A stretch of DNA of 64,000 bases from Tubiluchus corallicola (lineage: Eukaryota; Priapulida; Priapulimorpha; Priapulimorphida; Tubiluchidae): positions 526,501-590,500 of the forward strand of contig JAQGDQ010000040.1 of assembly GCA_030141605.1 (NCBI GenBank), written 5' to 3'. Of the stretch, positions 1-11,000 are shown in pieces. Made by a program: the position numbers and the translations under genes. How positions within the stretch are numbered: the stretch's first letter is position 1; every line of letters begins with the position of its first letter. Under the pieces are notes generated by a model. That model had not been told where the DNA came from. It was given only the letters and a program-made list of their open reading frames with translations, and did no database searches.

Positions 1-720
1 GAACAACGATCCCCGAAGACAACATAAGTAAGTAAACCACAGCATGCAAAATGCAATCAATGCTATTCATGACAGCTGTTACTACATAGACGCTCAGGTT
101 AGATATGTAGTCGCAAATTCTTTTCTAGACCACTACATGAATTATGTGGCCACAACTGTAAATTATTGGTACAATACTCTCGTACTTGTATCAATGTATA
201 ATGTGTTAATATCATTTAGAACCCATTTCTCTTCTCGTCTTGTGCAACAGTTGCGGGTCCTTGGAATTCACTAAACAGTAAAATCGTTGAAGGATTAAAT
301 GCCTCAACTTCGCAAATCGTTGAGGAGAGACTGTCTCATGGAAAGGTCTTTTATTCTTCGCAAGTACACAAGTTCAGCACTACCTGTTAAACTTAAAACC
401 TTTCAAATACGATGTCCAACCAAATATTCTAATATTGCGTGTGCGATAAATTACCTAATGGGGCAAACGACTATGTTAAATTTTACAAAATACTATAGAA
501 AAAAAGATTGGTCAATCCATCGTATTAATTTCCTTTCTTTGAATTGCTAGTTATTTAACTGTAATTCAGCAACTCTGAAAATTGGAGATACGGGACGTCT
601 TTGAAGATGTAGAGATATTCTGAACAAAATGACGGAATGATTTCTGATAGTGTAACCACACGCTAACCAATGATTTAACTATTGGATCGATGTTATATGT
701 AGCTGATATGATAGCTGTAA
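1..720. other. Left-edge spacer, nothing recognised
   Basis: AT-rich sequence with only short open frames of fewer than 90 codons, none of which resembles a known family or has convincing splice sites. No repeat structure is evident. It could belong to an intron or intergenic DNA of a gene lying to the left. Confidence 0.4.
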
Positions 721-1735
721 GGTCTAAACAAACAATAAAGAATAAAGAAAGAAAATTTCAAAGTTTTGGAAGACAAAAAGAAGTTAACGAAATTTACTGA
801 GAAAAGGATAATGAAGAGAAGGCATTTGAACATAAGAAATGGAATAATCCAGAGGCAGACCAGTATGAATATTTAGGTGATTGGTTAAATACAAAATGCA
901 ACTATGAATTATTGCTTGAAAAAAGAACGGAGAAGGCAAAGTACATGATAAGAGAAATAATGAGAATCGGAAATGAGCAAAGTGCAGGTAAAAAAGTGTC
1001 AGACGTAAGATTACTTATGTATGAAACTATGATAATCCCGTCAGTATTGAACAATTGTGAAACATGGACGAAGATTAAAAAAGATGGGAAAAAATACAAA
1101 GGGAGATGCTAAGAAGAATTCTCAATCAAAAATTAGCACTACGTACTGAGGTATGTTAGCAGAAACAGGCCCGTGGCCTATGCAAAAACGGGTTGACTAT
1201 AAAAAGGCTGTGTTTTATTATTCGTTGATGAACTGAGATGAAAATAAATTAGCAAAACAAGTAGTACTTGAGCAAGAAAAAAAGGAATATAAAGATTGCT
1301 GGTATTCAAAAATATGTGAAATCATAGATAAATATTGAAAGGACAAGATTAAGCAAATAAAAAATGGAGAAATTAAAAAATCAACATGGAAAAAAGAAAT
1401 AAAAAGCTATAAATCAAAAATTATTACAGGAACATAAAGATAAAGTACCGAGAATGACAAAATTAAGATTTCTTGATGGTGAGGAATATGAGAAACAATG
1501 ATATATCAGTGAATGTGGTCTTGCAGATACAGTAAATATAGTGGAAATTTAATTAAATATGAAAGAATTGAAATGCAATTACAAATGAAACAAATGGGAA
1601 GACTTACTATGCCCTAAGTGCAGGATTCAGGAAGATACAACAGAACATGCAGTAAGTTGTGAAGTCGAAAAGATTAATAAATAAATATAATGTAAGGACA
1701 GAGACTATAAAAATAACAGAAATAGAAACTCTTGA
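721..1735 (+). mobile_element. LINE 3' fragment, decayed (same family as 55.6-59.5 kb)
   Basis: Frames interrupted by stops can be followed through the C-terminal part of a non-LTR retrotransposon ORF2. Visible in order are a GDWLNTKCNYE block near 877, the NCETW motif near 1050 that follows the RT domain in many LINEs, an ET-PWP block near 1165, and a zinc-knuckle-like CPKC...TTEH....C near 1610-1660. The same blocks, with related DNA, occur at 58.6-59.4 kb, so both belong to one family. The 5' part (endonuclease and RT core) is absent, so this is a 5'-truncated or eroded copy. It cannot be active. Confidence 0.75.
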
Positions 1736-1849
1736 ATGACTAGTGTGGCCATTTAGAGAAATTTAGGCACAAGTTTAAACAAATTACTATATAGTGGTCT
1801 AAACAATATCGAGTAAAATGCATGATCTTTGTAAGACTAATTTTTACTG

Positions 1850-1985
1850 GTAGTTCGAAAACTTGGTTTGAAAGTCTTTTAATCTCAATTTGAATTCGAT
1901 TCGAAATACTGAAGTTCAGTTCGATTCGAAAGTCACAAATTTGATTCAATTCGAATTCGCTTTCTGGTAGAGATTGCACACCCCT
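1850..1985. mobile_element. hAT-like miniature element, one end preserved
   Basis: The right end reads CTGGTAGAGATTGCACACCCCTG. Its complement begins CAGGGGTGTGCAAT, a typical hAT terminal sequence. Inside are repeats of TTCGATTCGAA and GAATTCG shared with the 96-bp element at 36752-36847 and the 2705-3103 element. No matching left terminus or 8-bp duplication was found, so the copy is probably truncated on the left. Confidence 0.55.
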
Positions 1986-2704
1986 GTTAAATGGGATACT
2001 TTTTACAGGTATTTATTGCAATTTACAATACCATTTTTATACCAGAAATAATAAAAAATTTGTGGTGAACGTGCACTTGACGCATATAATTAATAATACC
2101 TATAATTGCTAAAAAATGCCTAGGACATATTTTTTACTGAAAGATGTAACATGCAGTCCCTTGAAACACATTTATAAATCATTATAACAATAACACATTT
2201 CTTACTGTAGTGATAAAATATCTATAGTAAACATGGTGATTCTAAACTTTGGACTTTACCTTTCTTTATGTGGATCTTGAAGCTTAATCAACTTGTCCAC
2301 AATTTATATAAAAACAGCCTGCCCTCAACCAGAATGCATAGGCGTATAGCTCCGAGATGAGTATTATAAATCACTGCAAGCTGTTGGACAAAAGCCCAGC
2401 TTGTTCTGTATATATCTTTGACTAAACAGCATATGTATTACAGCAGTGAATACAAATTTAATTATTGTCAATATCAAAGTTTACTACAGAATACCCAAAA
2501 AGACTATTAAAGTTATTACTACTTTGGCATTATCATTGCTTTTATATACATATAAGAGTTGAGCTTCACAAAAATCGATTGCACAATATTTCGTGATCTT
2601 GTTCTAGAAGAATAGTGTAATAGATAATGGTGTACAAATTTAATTTAACTCCACAAACATTTTCCCCTGTTACAACAAGAACATATTGAAAACTTAGCTT
2701 ACAT
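1986..2704. other. AT-rich spacer
   Basis: No coding frame, RNA gene or repeat structure was recognised between the two miniature-element copies. Confidence 0.4.
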
Positions 2705-3103
2705 TAGGGGTAAGCATTTTCTACCAGATACTGACTTCGAATCAAATTGAATTTTTGACTTTCAAACTCCAATTAAACCGAATTTTAAGATTTCGAATGC
2801 AAATCAATTTTAAAGAATTTTTAAAAAGATTTCGAATCACAATAATAAAAAGTAGTCTTCCAAAGGTATACATATTGCATGATTTTGTTTTGCAGTAAAA
2901 AAATGCCATAATTTGTTTAAAAATTGTGCACAGAAGTCGTGCTAAGATGTACTGATTGCATGATGTTTCAAATGACTTAATGATAAAGAATACATGTAGT
3001 TGAAGTGGTGAATTATTTGAATCCCATTATTTTAGGTTCCAATCGAATTAGAATTAGACAAAACTCGTTTGAATCGAATTCAAACGTTTGACGCTCACCT
3101 ATA
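2705..3103. mobile_element. hAT-like miniature element, about 400 bp
   Basis: The left end TAGGGGTAAGCATTTTCTACC and right end ACGCTCACCTATA are imperfect inverted repeats of the family defined at 36752-36847. The interior contains many diverged TTCGAAT / GAATTCAAA blocks. Flanking octamers GCTTACAT and ACTTCTAT agree at 5 of 8 positions, so any target duplication is decayed. No transposase frame is present. Confidence 0.55.
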
Positions 3104-4527
3104 ACTTCTATACAATCAATTAATAAAAAACAACAAATTAGATACTAACTGAATTTATTTTATTAAGTAATAAACTCGGAATTGGTGACGGTATGTTGTA
3201 TTGCACATGCACAAGAACCACACAATAAATCGCAATGTCAGGGCTAAACATGCCAACAGCATTGTATTCCAATTTACTAGAACAAAATACGTACTAAAAA
3301 TCCCTTTCATTGGTATATAAAGATTAAACATTTTGGTAATCTTTCGTTGAAGAGAATACAGCTCTACACACAACAAATTATATTTTGCCAATATAGTGAC
3401 TTTTGCATCAAACAAGAGCTTTCTGATGCACGTTAAAAATATACTTTCGAACATGAATTAACAAATTGCTACAAGTACATATGTTATATTGCTACAAGGT
3501 TCGAAGCCATTAATTTTTTTGCAAGACAATAGTGGTGTAAACACAATTGCAAAGTTAAGCAATGCCAAGGCTGATTTATAGAACATTGGATTTTCCAACA
3601 AGGGAAATGCTGGTGGGTGGTTTCATGCTACGCCTGCCCTAACCATTTTTTTTGAAATATACATACATGCACACTCATTCACACATACTTATTCATACAT
3701 TATTTTGGCTAAGACATCTGCTAGTTCATTGTCTCATCTCAGAAAATTATACTTTATAAAAATTGAATTCTGATCCTGCCACAACTGCCTACAGTAACAG
3801 TAAAGCTGGATGCCGAGTGGTCCTACACATATACTCTGAACAACTGAGCCGTCCTGGGCATGTTCTTTACAACAGAAGGTAGGCATTGCCAATTTTGGAC
3901 AGTTTCACTGTACTTTGTGTATTTTAGCCACATGATCAGTGGTCACTGTGTGTGACTGGCTGCAAAATGAAAGCTTACCAAATGTGATTAGCAGATGAAT
4001 GGCCGAGTTAAAAGCTTTCTTTCAGTCAAAATTTTACTCTTGCTAATGAGCCACAATCATCCACATCAATTAGGCCTGTAATTATATTATTACTGCAATA
4101 TATATACTTTTACCAAATCTAGAATTCTAACAGCTACTAGATGCAGACCTGTAAAATTTGAACACTAATAGCCTCTGAACTTTGCAATTTGCTAATTGTG
4201 TTGTAATTGTACAAATGTTCAATCAGTTGACTGCAAAGAAGCTAAGCTATACTATACTAACTGCACACTGCCTTAACATACAAATGGCGCGAGATACATT
4301 GCTATAAATACATGCCTTCCATCCATACCATGTCATAACTAAAACCTTGCAAACTGACCGAGAACGTAACTCAGCAAAAATTACACAATCGAAACGTATG
4401 TGCCAAACGAAAAAAAGTCTTTTTAACTTTTGCATACATATCCTATTTGAAAAGATAAATTGTAAAATGTAACCCAGTGTTAACAGCAAGAAGAGAGCAT
4501 AATTTTCATTATCCTACAAGTCAGCAT
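3104..4527. other. Region downstream of POLDIP3 homologue
   Basis: No recognisable gene. The proximal part presumably contains the 3' untranslated region of the minus-strand gene at 4528-5676. No clear AATAAA close to the stop was found on the minus strand; the first obvious candidate (TTTATT on the plus strand) is near 3150, which would make a long 3' UTR. Confidence 0.35.
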
Positions 4528-5676
4528 CTATATTTTCACACGAAATGTAACAGGACGAGTCCCGCTTGCCTTTTTGTACAGCGCCTTGTGAATAAGATCT
4601 ACATCGACAGGCAAAACCTCTTTAGTCTGAGCCGTTGCACCATCAGAATACTTTTTATTTTGTTTTAAAAGTTCCTGTCGCAAATCATCAGTTGTGGCAG
4701 GTGGTTTGCCTGTTGTCATTAATTTTACGTTCATAGGTTGTCCATCCAATTCTCTTGAATCGTACCTCTTACATGCTGAAATAGCATCTTCTCGTTTTAC
4801 ATAAATGACTTCTCCAAATCCTGGCTTCAATAACTTGGCTTTTTTCAGTGCACCAACTGCACCAAAAAGTTCAACTATATCATCCTCTGTCACCTCTGTA
4901 TGCAGGTTCGTGACATGAATTTTGTAACCTTGTAAAGGACTGATCACATCATCTTCTATGATAATGTCTTGACTATCATTTTTAGGCAAATCTGTGGCCA
5001 ATTTCTTCGATCTTGCGGGAACAGCAGGTACATCATTAATGATGTCTGAGTAACTACGTTTCAAACCAGACGTGTTCTTCAGTGTGATCATCAGACCTTG
5101 AGTACCATCAACTCCTCGTTTTGCTGCAACAGCTCCCATAGTTATTCGCGACGAAGCATCAGAGATATTAGAATTTTTTGATTGAGATCGGCGAGCTAAA
5201 TTAGATCCACCCAGTGGTGTTGGTGTGACAGATGTGGCATATAGTTCATTGTTCACAGTACGACTAAGTGGATCTTGCTGTTGTTGTTGTCGTGCTGTAT
5301 TTTGTCTTCTGTCATTTATCTTTTGCCTTGCATCAACATTGCCTTGCTGTTCTTTATTCTGTTGATTAGGCACTGTGTTCGATAAATTGCTCTTTAAATT
5401 CAGTTTCTGTCGAGCATCTTTTACTTGTAGTTTCAGTCTTGCATCCTTTGGTTTTAGCATTTGACGTGCATCGAACGTCTTCGACAACAGTTTTTCCCTA
5501 GCATCAAATGACACACTGGGTCTGGCTCCACTGCCACTTCTTCTGCTAAACCTGCTACTAACAGTACCACCCCTTCCTCCACGCATCCGCCCTCGATTTC
5601 CCCTCCCGCGCGTCCAATTTCCAGTTCTTTTCAATATAACATCGTCAAGCGAAATATCGGCAATTGGCGCGGCCAT
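4528..5676 (-). CDS. POLDIP3: POLDIP3/SKAR homologue, RNA-binding mRNA export and translation adaptor
   Basis: A single 382-codon frame. It starts MAAPIADISLDDVILKR, matching the vertebrate N-terminus ADISLDELIRKR, a UAP56-binding-motif-like segment. An RG-rich stretch follows (about 22-37), then five DAR[QEL] repeats at about 58-117, the hallmark of this family (named DARs in SKAR). A Q-rich linker and an RRM at about 251-320 come next, with YKIHVTNLHTEVTEDDIVEL as its first part. The C-terminus VDVDLIHKALYKK...FRVKI matches the family tail. In vertebrates the protein binds S6K1 and the exon junction complex and helps spliced-mRNA export; the same role here is inferred. The whole CDS is one exon although other genes here are intron-rich. 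An acceptor-like TTTAATTTGTTTAG ends 2 nt before the ATG. Confidence 0.93.
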   Translation of the reverse strand: MAAPIADISLDDVILKRTGNWTRGRGNRGRMRGGRGGTVSSRFSRRSGSGARPSVSFDAREKLLSKTFDARQMLKPKDARLKLQVKDARQKLNLKSNLSNTVPNQQNKEQQGNVDARQKINDRRQNTARQQQQQDPLSRTVNNELYATSVTPTPLGGSNLARRSQSKNSNISDASSRITMGAVAAKRGVDGTQGLMITLKNTSGLKRSYSDIINDVPAVPARSKKLATDLPKNDSQDIIIEDDVISPLQGYKIHVTNLHTEVTEDDIVELFGAVGALKKAKLLKPGFGEVIYVKREDAISACKRYDSRELDGQPMNVKLMTTGKPPATTDDLRQELLKQNKKYSDGATAQTKEVLPVDVDLIHKALYKKASGTRPVTFRVKI

Positions 5677-6145
5677 TTCTAAACAAATTAAAAACGTTGT
5701 ACTTTCCTGTGAAAATCCCCGATCTTCACATTTAATGTATAATCAAATTTGTAGGCAATTACTAATAAATAAAATATCCGTAAGCCCAAAAATTTCCTCA
5801 AAAAAATCTCAACATTTAGAAAGATAATCGATAAAAATCACAAGTACATTACTGTTCGAGCAATATTTAAACGAAATAATGAAACCGGAAACACGAGACC
5901 ATCCAGTTCCGTTTCACCTCTATTTACAATGTTTAAGCGTTTTTCAAAAATTATTATAACTTCAAATAAATTAGGTAGATTGAATTACAGCGCCACAGTT
6001 CCACACAAAATTTACTGTTTAGCAGTTAGGTAATGACATTTTTCGTAACACAATTATTTTTGTTGAAATAATATAATGGCTAATGAGAGGCAAATAAAGC
6101 TGTGTTGCTTAGCAACACACGTGTTGGATTCACTAGTGTTAATTA

Positions 6146-6178
6146 TACATATATATAATATATATATAATATATATAC
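6146..6178. repeat. AT-rich microsatellite
   Basis: Alternating ATATATAATATATATATAAT tract, seen directly. Confidence 0.8.
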
Positions 6179-6344
6179 CTTAACTTAGTTGCGTTTCGGC
6201 TACCTTCTTCTCATATAATTGCATCCAGTTATTTTTCACATGTGGATATGTAGCCTTGATATACTATACACACTTCTATTTCAGCTGTTAATTTGTGGCA
6301 CTAGCACAGCACATAAAAACGTTAATAAAAGTTACTGATTTAAC

Positions 6345-6372
6345 GTACTGTATACTGTACTGTACTGTACTG
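6345..6372. repeat. (TACTG)n short tandem repeat
   Basis: Four to five imperfect copies of GTACT / TACTG in a row, seen directly. Confidence 0.7.
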
Positions 6373-8053
6373 CATATTTATAAGACTTGAGAGCTGATAG
6401 TTTATGGACTGAGCCTTTAGAACAAAACAGTGACTTTCAGCAGACAAGTCTGTATTCAGTCAACATCAGTGTTTGCAAAAAGCTTTTGCGTGTAGCCATT
6501 TGATCAGTTTTCTGCTGTTTAAATTTATTTACGTAACCTTAAATTTAATGATGGCTTAATAATACTAGTTTACTACTTACTAGCTGATAGTGATATGCTT
6601 GAGTAGCATTTTTGAATTGAGTCACTATTACAGATGCGTCCATATGATTCCTTGTGGAAGCCCTTTTCAGGCATTTATGATTCTCTACCTAAAAAATCTC
6701 GGATCCAGATTTTAGCCCGTTTTTATATATGCAAATTATGATGCCTTATAGTTATAAGTTATATATTATATTATTATTAATATTTTAATCGTCATTAAAA
6801 TGGTTCACTTATTATAATAAAATCGAGTAAGCCTCTGCATAATGTTAAAATAACAATACTGTTAAAGACAAATGTGTTCTTGTTGACCTATATCTGTGTA
6901 ATTTAGAACTCAATAAAGTTTCCACCGTCAACTTTGTCAATGCCCTTTACCAAGTTGAAGGCTTGAATTCAATCAGCGTGAGTTCTTTTAATTTTTCAGC
7001 ATTTGTAATTTTAGTTGACATAAACATTTACAATATGGTAAGGCTTGCATTCGATGTCGAACCTTTAATTAATAAGATTGTTATTCTAAAACCTAAAATG
7101 TAAAAGTAATTAAATTATATAAGGAAGGCATAAGCTGTGAGGAAAAAAAGGCTGCCTTATGATAAATGAATGTATGCTGATCAATTGGTTGGTCCCTGTC
7201 ACACGGATAATCCGTTTGCCAGTTTTTCACCTACTGCAGGCTGCCTACTGTAAGCCATCAACCATAATCCACGCTGATCACAAGTTGTTTTGAGCAGTTC
7301 ATAAGGCACCTTTTTGCAAAATGAGTTTGATCATTAATTTCATTTTTCATTAAGCATTTTTGATCATTGCTAATGCAGTAATTAGCATATTTGTGATTTT
7401 TACAGTTTATAATTTATTTGTATCATAGCAAAAAATGTATTCAAAACAGATTGGTTGCATCAACGTTAAACAATTCCCAAGCCCCACATTTTACTAATCT
7501 TGCAATTAGATAAGTGCAGATTATTATAATTTATATAATGAAGCATTTTTAAAGAAATCTATTATTAGCAAAATTACTTAAATGTGGATATCAAGCAAAG
7601 ATAGGAAACCATTGATCTCTACACTACAAAAGACCAGACTTTAGCATGCGATTTTGCTTTTGTGCCTTGATCAAGTGGAAATCTGCTTATTAGAATGTTG
7701 TAGAACTCTTTAAGCATGAGGTTCACTCACTGAAATGCCCTAGCTCACAGCTGCAGTGTTATTTATGCCATACGTGTAAAAGTCATTAGGAAGAAAGTTA
7801 TAGGCCGTTATGAATGTGCTAATTGGATCATTTAAAGGTTGTTTCGGTGATTCATTACATTCTTCATCTTAGATTTTAATCTTTAATCGTGAAGTTACCA
7901 CAAAGCTCTAGCATGTAAGTCATAAGATGGTGACATGTTCGTCTGTATGAACATTAATTTATTTTCTAAATTGATTTGTTAAGACAAGAGAAGTACATAC
8001 AGGTAGAAATTATTGAGAAATGAAAATACTCTAGACATAGTGGAAAAACAGGC

Positions 8054-11000
8054 ATGAATGCATTGCAAGGACTCACTCCTAATCTGGCAAGGAAGATACT
8101 AACAAAAATAAATCTACCTGGTAAGTACATTCTTATCTGAAATTTCATAATCATGTGCACAAATTATTTTTTTGTATATAACTGTGTGTGAAACTGTTTA
8201 GTTCAGTTTAATTTCAAAATCACGGCCTAATGGGATGACTTTCTGTTGAAGTATGTTATTGTGACAATTTTGTTTAATTTTCTTTAATGTGGTTACAGTT
8301 ACTGGTTAGTTTATTCTTGTGAAGCACTGCATGCAAGCACCAAATATCTGGGGATTGGCAGTGCTATAAGCCCCTGTAAAGTCCAGGGCTGAACCTTGGC
8401 AGATAACACTTTCTTGCACGTGAGAGCCTAAAGTGACATCTATATTAACTATGATGCATCATCCTTTTAAAATAAAGAAAAACTGATGAAATTTGGTCTA
8501 AGAAACTTTTTTTATGTGAATTTCATTAAGTAGTATACTAGCTAGTAGTATACAATGAGGAAAAGTACATGAGCACCTTTGTAAACATTTTTAAATACTT
8601 AACTGCTTTTGTAATGCTGGCTCTAAATGCAGAGCTTGAGTAGGTCATAAACTTGTTATGATTTCCAATTTATTAGTATACAGACATTAAAACACATGTT
8701 TAATGAATTTTTAATAAGCCTAACATCCAAAAACATTTTTATAATGCATGACTTATATAGTATATGACGTGTTGATTTAGCTATCTCACACAATGAGCAC
8801 ATACAAAAATATTAAATACTGAATACTAAATGAACAAGTAAATCTATAAACAGGTTTTAAAAAGTAGAGAATACTCTAATATACTACTTAAATTAATAAC
8901 AAGAATTTTTTCCATTAACAATTACCTCTGTGTTATTAGTCTAAAATAACTCTAAAAAACATGTAATACGCTAATATAGTACTAGCTAATTATTTTTCAG
9001 CAACAGTCATAACTTTAGAAAAGTGTTAGTCTTTAAACTTTTGAAATTTAAATTAGGTTTTGAATTTTGATTGTCATAACATCCTCAGCAAAATTAGCTA
9101 AAGACCTAAATAGGTGTGCACTACACAGTGATATTTTTTAAATGATAATATAGCGATTGCATTGATGTACATATCGTGTTGATCGAAAGTAAATGATAAT
9201 AATAAATCTGCTAAAATTCATACATCATGTTAGTTGATAATAATAACAGCTACCTTAAGGTATTGGTAACTTGGTCTTTTAAGTTTGTTATTCCTTTCCG
9301 AAACTCTTTGAGCCTTGCAGCGTAAACAAAAATATTTATTACTGAATTCAAACTGGCCAACAATGGAATCCATTCAGAGTGTATATCTAACTTATCACAT
9401 AGCATGTTGTTTTGTCTCAAACATGCGCTATGGGCTAGTGAATACGGAATGATCGGCATCCAGCATATGATCAATGTTAAAAATGAGATACCCATTGTTT
9501 TTGTTAAATGTAGCTTTCTTTTAAATAGTTTCTTGTAGTTATCATTTACATTGCCTTGCTGAATATTAGCTATTGCTTTGGCATGATGCAATGCTGTTTT
9601 TCCTATGCTTATGTAAAAGTATGCACCTAGTGGCAATGCGAAAACTAAAATAATTACTCCAGATGTGATGCCAACTATTCTTTCATACCGTAATGGTACA
9701 AAAAAGTTGCAATGTTCCATATAGTATCCATCTGCAAAATCCAAACGATACAAACTGTACGAAATGACAAAGTGCAGAATTCCAAATGTGAATGTTGAGT
9801 AAATACTAATCCAAACTCTCTTCGTTGTCATGACTCTTGTATACGAAAGAGCATAGCGAATAGATATATACCTTTCTGCTGTTACTGCCAGATAAACTAG
9901 TACGGAAAGTCTGAAAGAGACACCACTAAGAATAGCACTTGCGTGACACATGTCCGGTGTACAGAATGATTCTGATATTAGGGTAAGCAATCGTAAAATA
10001 ATACCAAAACCAACTAAACAGTCAGCCATACTCAGACTTCCAATGTAGTAGTACGGTATTTTGTGGAGCTTTTTGTCACAAAATATAACAACAATAACAA
10101 ACGCATTAGACAGAATAATGATAGGTCCTAGCAATTCATAAATAACTACGATGATTTTTTCTTCTATCAATTCTGTGCGACACCAAATATTTATTGTCAA
10201 ATTATTCATCGTTGTAAAATGAACATATATGCCATTAGAGTATTTTAAATTTGTTTTATTTATACTGCAAAATGTCTAAATGCTTTTTTGCAAAATAGTG
10301 AGTCAACATGTGGTCCAACCAACTCATTTCTGTTTTAACCTGATTTGAAAGTGACATATGCCCTTTTGTATGCTCATTTACAAATTTAACGAATGCCATA
10401 AATTCCATTTCTGACATTTACATTTGTGTCATTTTAATTGATTGCAACCATACAACATGATAGTTTTGAACTCTGTTTTCTTGTTTTTAAATATAAGTTT
10501 GATAACAATGAAAGGATAATTGATGTGCCACACTAAATGCTGCACATACAAATTAATTGTAAATAATAATATTGTGTGTGCTATTTTAATGTAACTTTTT
10601 TGAAATCCATTTCTTCATTGTTGCTAGCAGTCTTAATGGGTTTGACATTCTGACTTAATGTGCGACATATTGCTTGGTTGGATAAAGCACTGTAACATTA
10701 TTTACTAATTATGTAGGTTACTGTTGCGGGTATAGTGTTACCGCTAAATGTTGTTGTTAATTTGTTTTGTTTGTATATTTTTTGTAATATAAGCTGGCTG
10801 TTTTCCCACTGGAATAAAACTTATTATCTAGCTATAAACACTGGTGATTCAGCTGCATATATATATATATATATATATATTATTTATTTATTTATATATA
10901 ACCAGCAATTACATGTATGTAATGATTTGTATTATTATATGTAATTGCTATAATGTTTTATGTAAAATTATATGTTATATGTAATGTTTATATATAAATG

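Larger units (their letters stand above)
5677..8053. other. Divergent spacer between POLDIP3 and MFI homologues
   Basis: Promoters of both flanking genes are expected here, but no clear TATA box was located. It contains an AT dinucleotide tract at about 6146-6178 and a short TACTG-type repeat at about 6345-6372. No coding frame was recognised. Confidence 0.4.

Noticed and set aside
3490-3510. GGTTCGAAGCC resembling a tRNA B box
   Set aside because: No matching A box, acceptor stem or cloverleaf could be formed around it.
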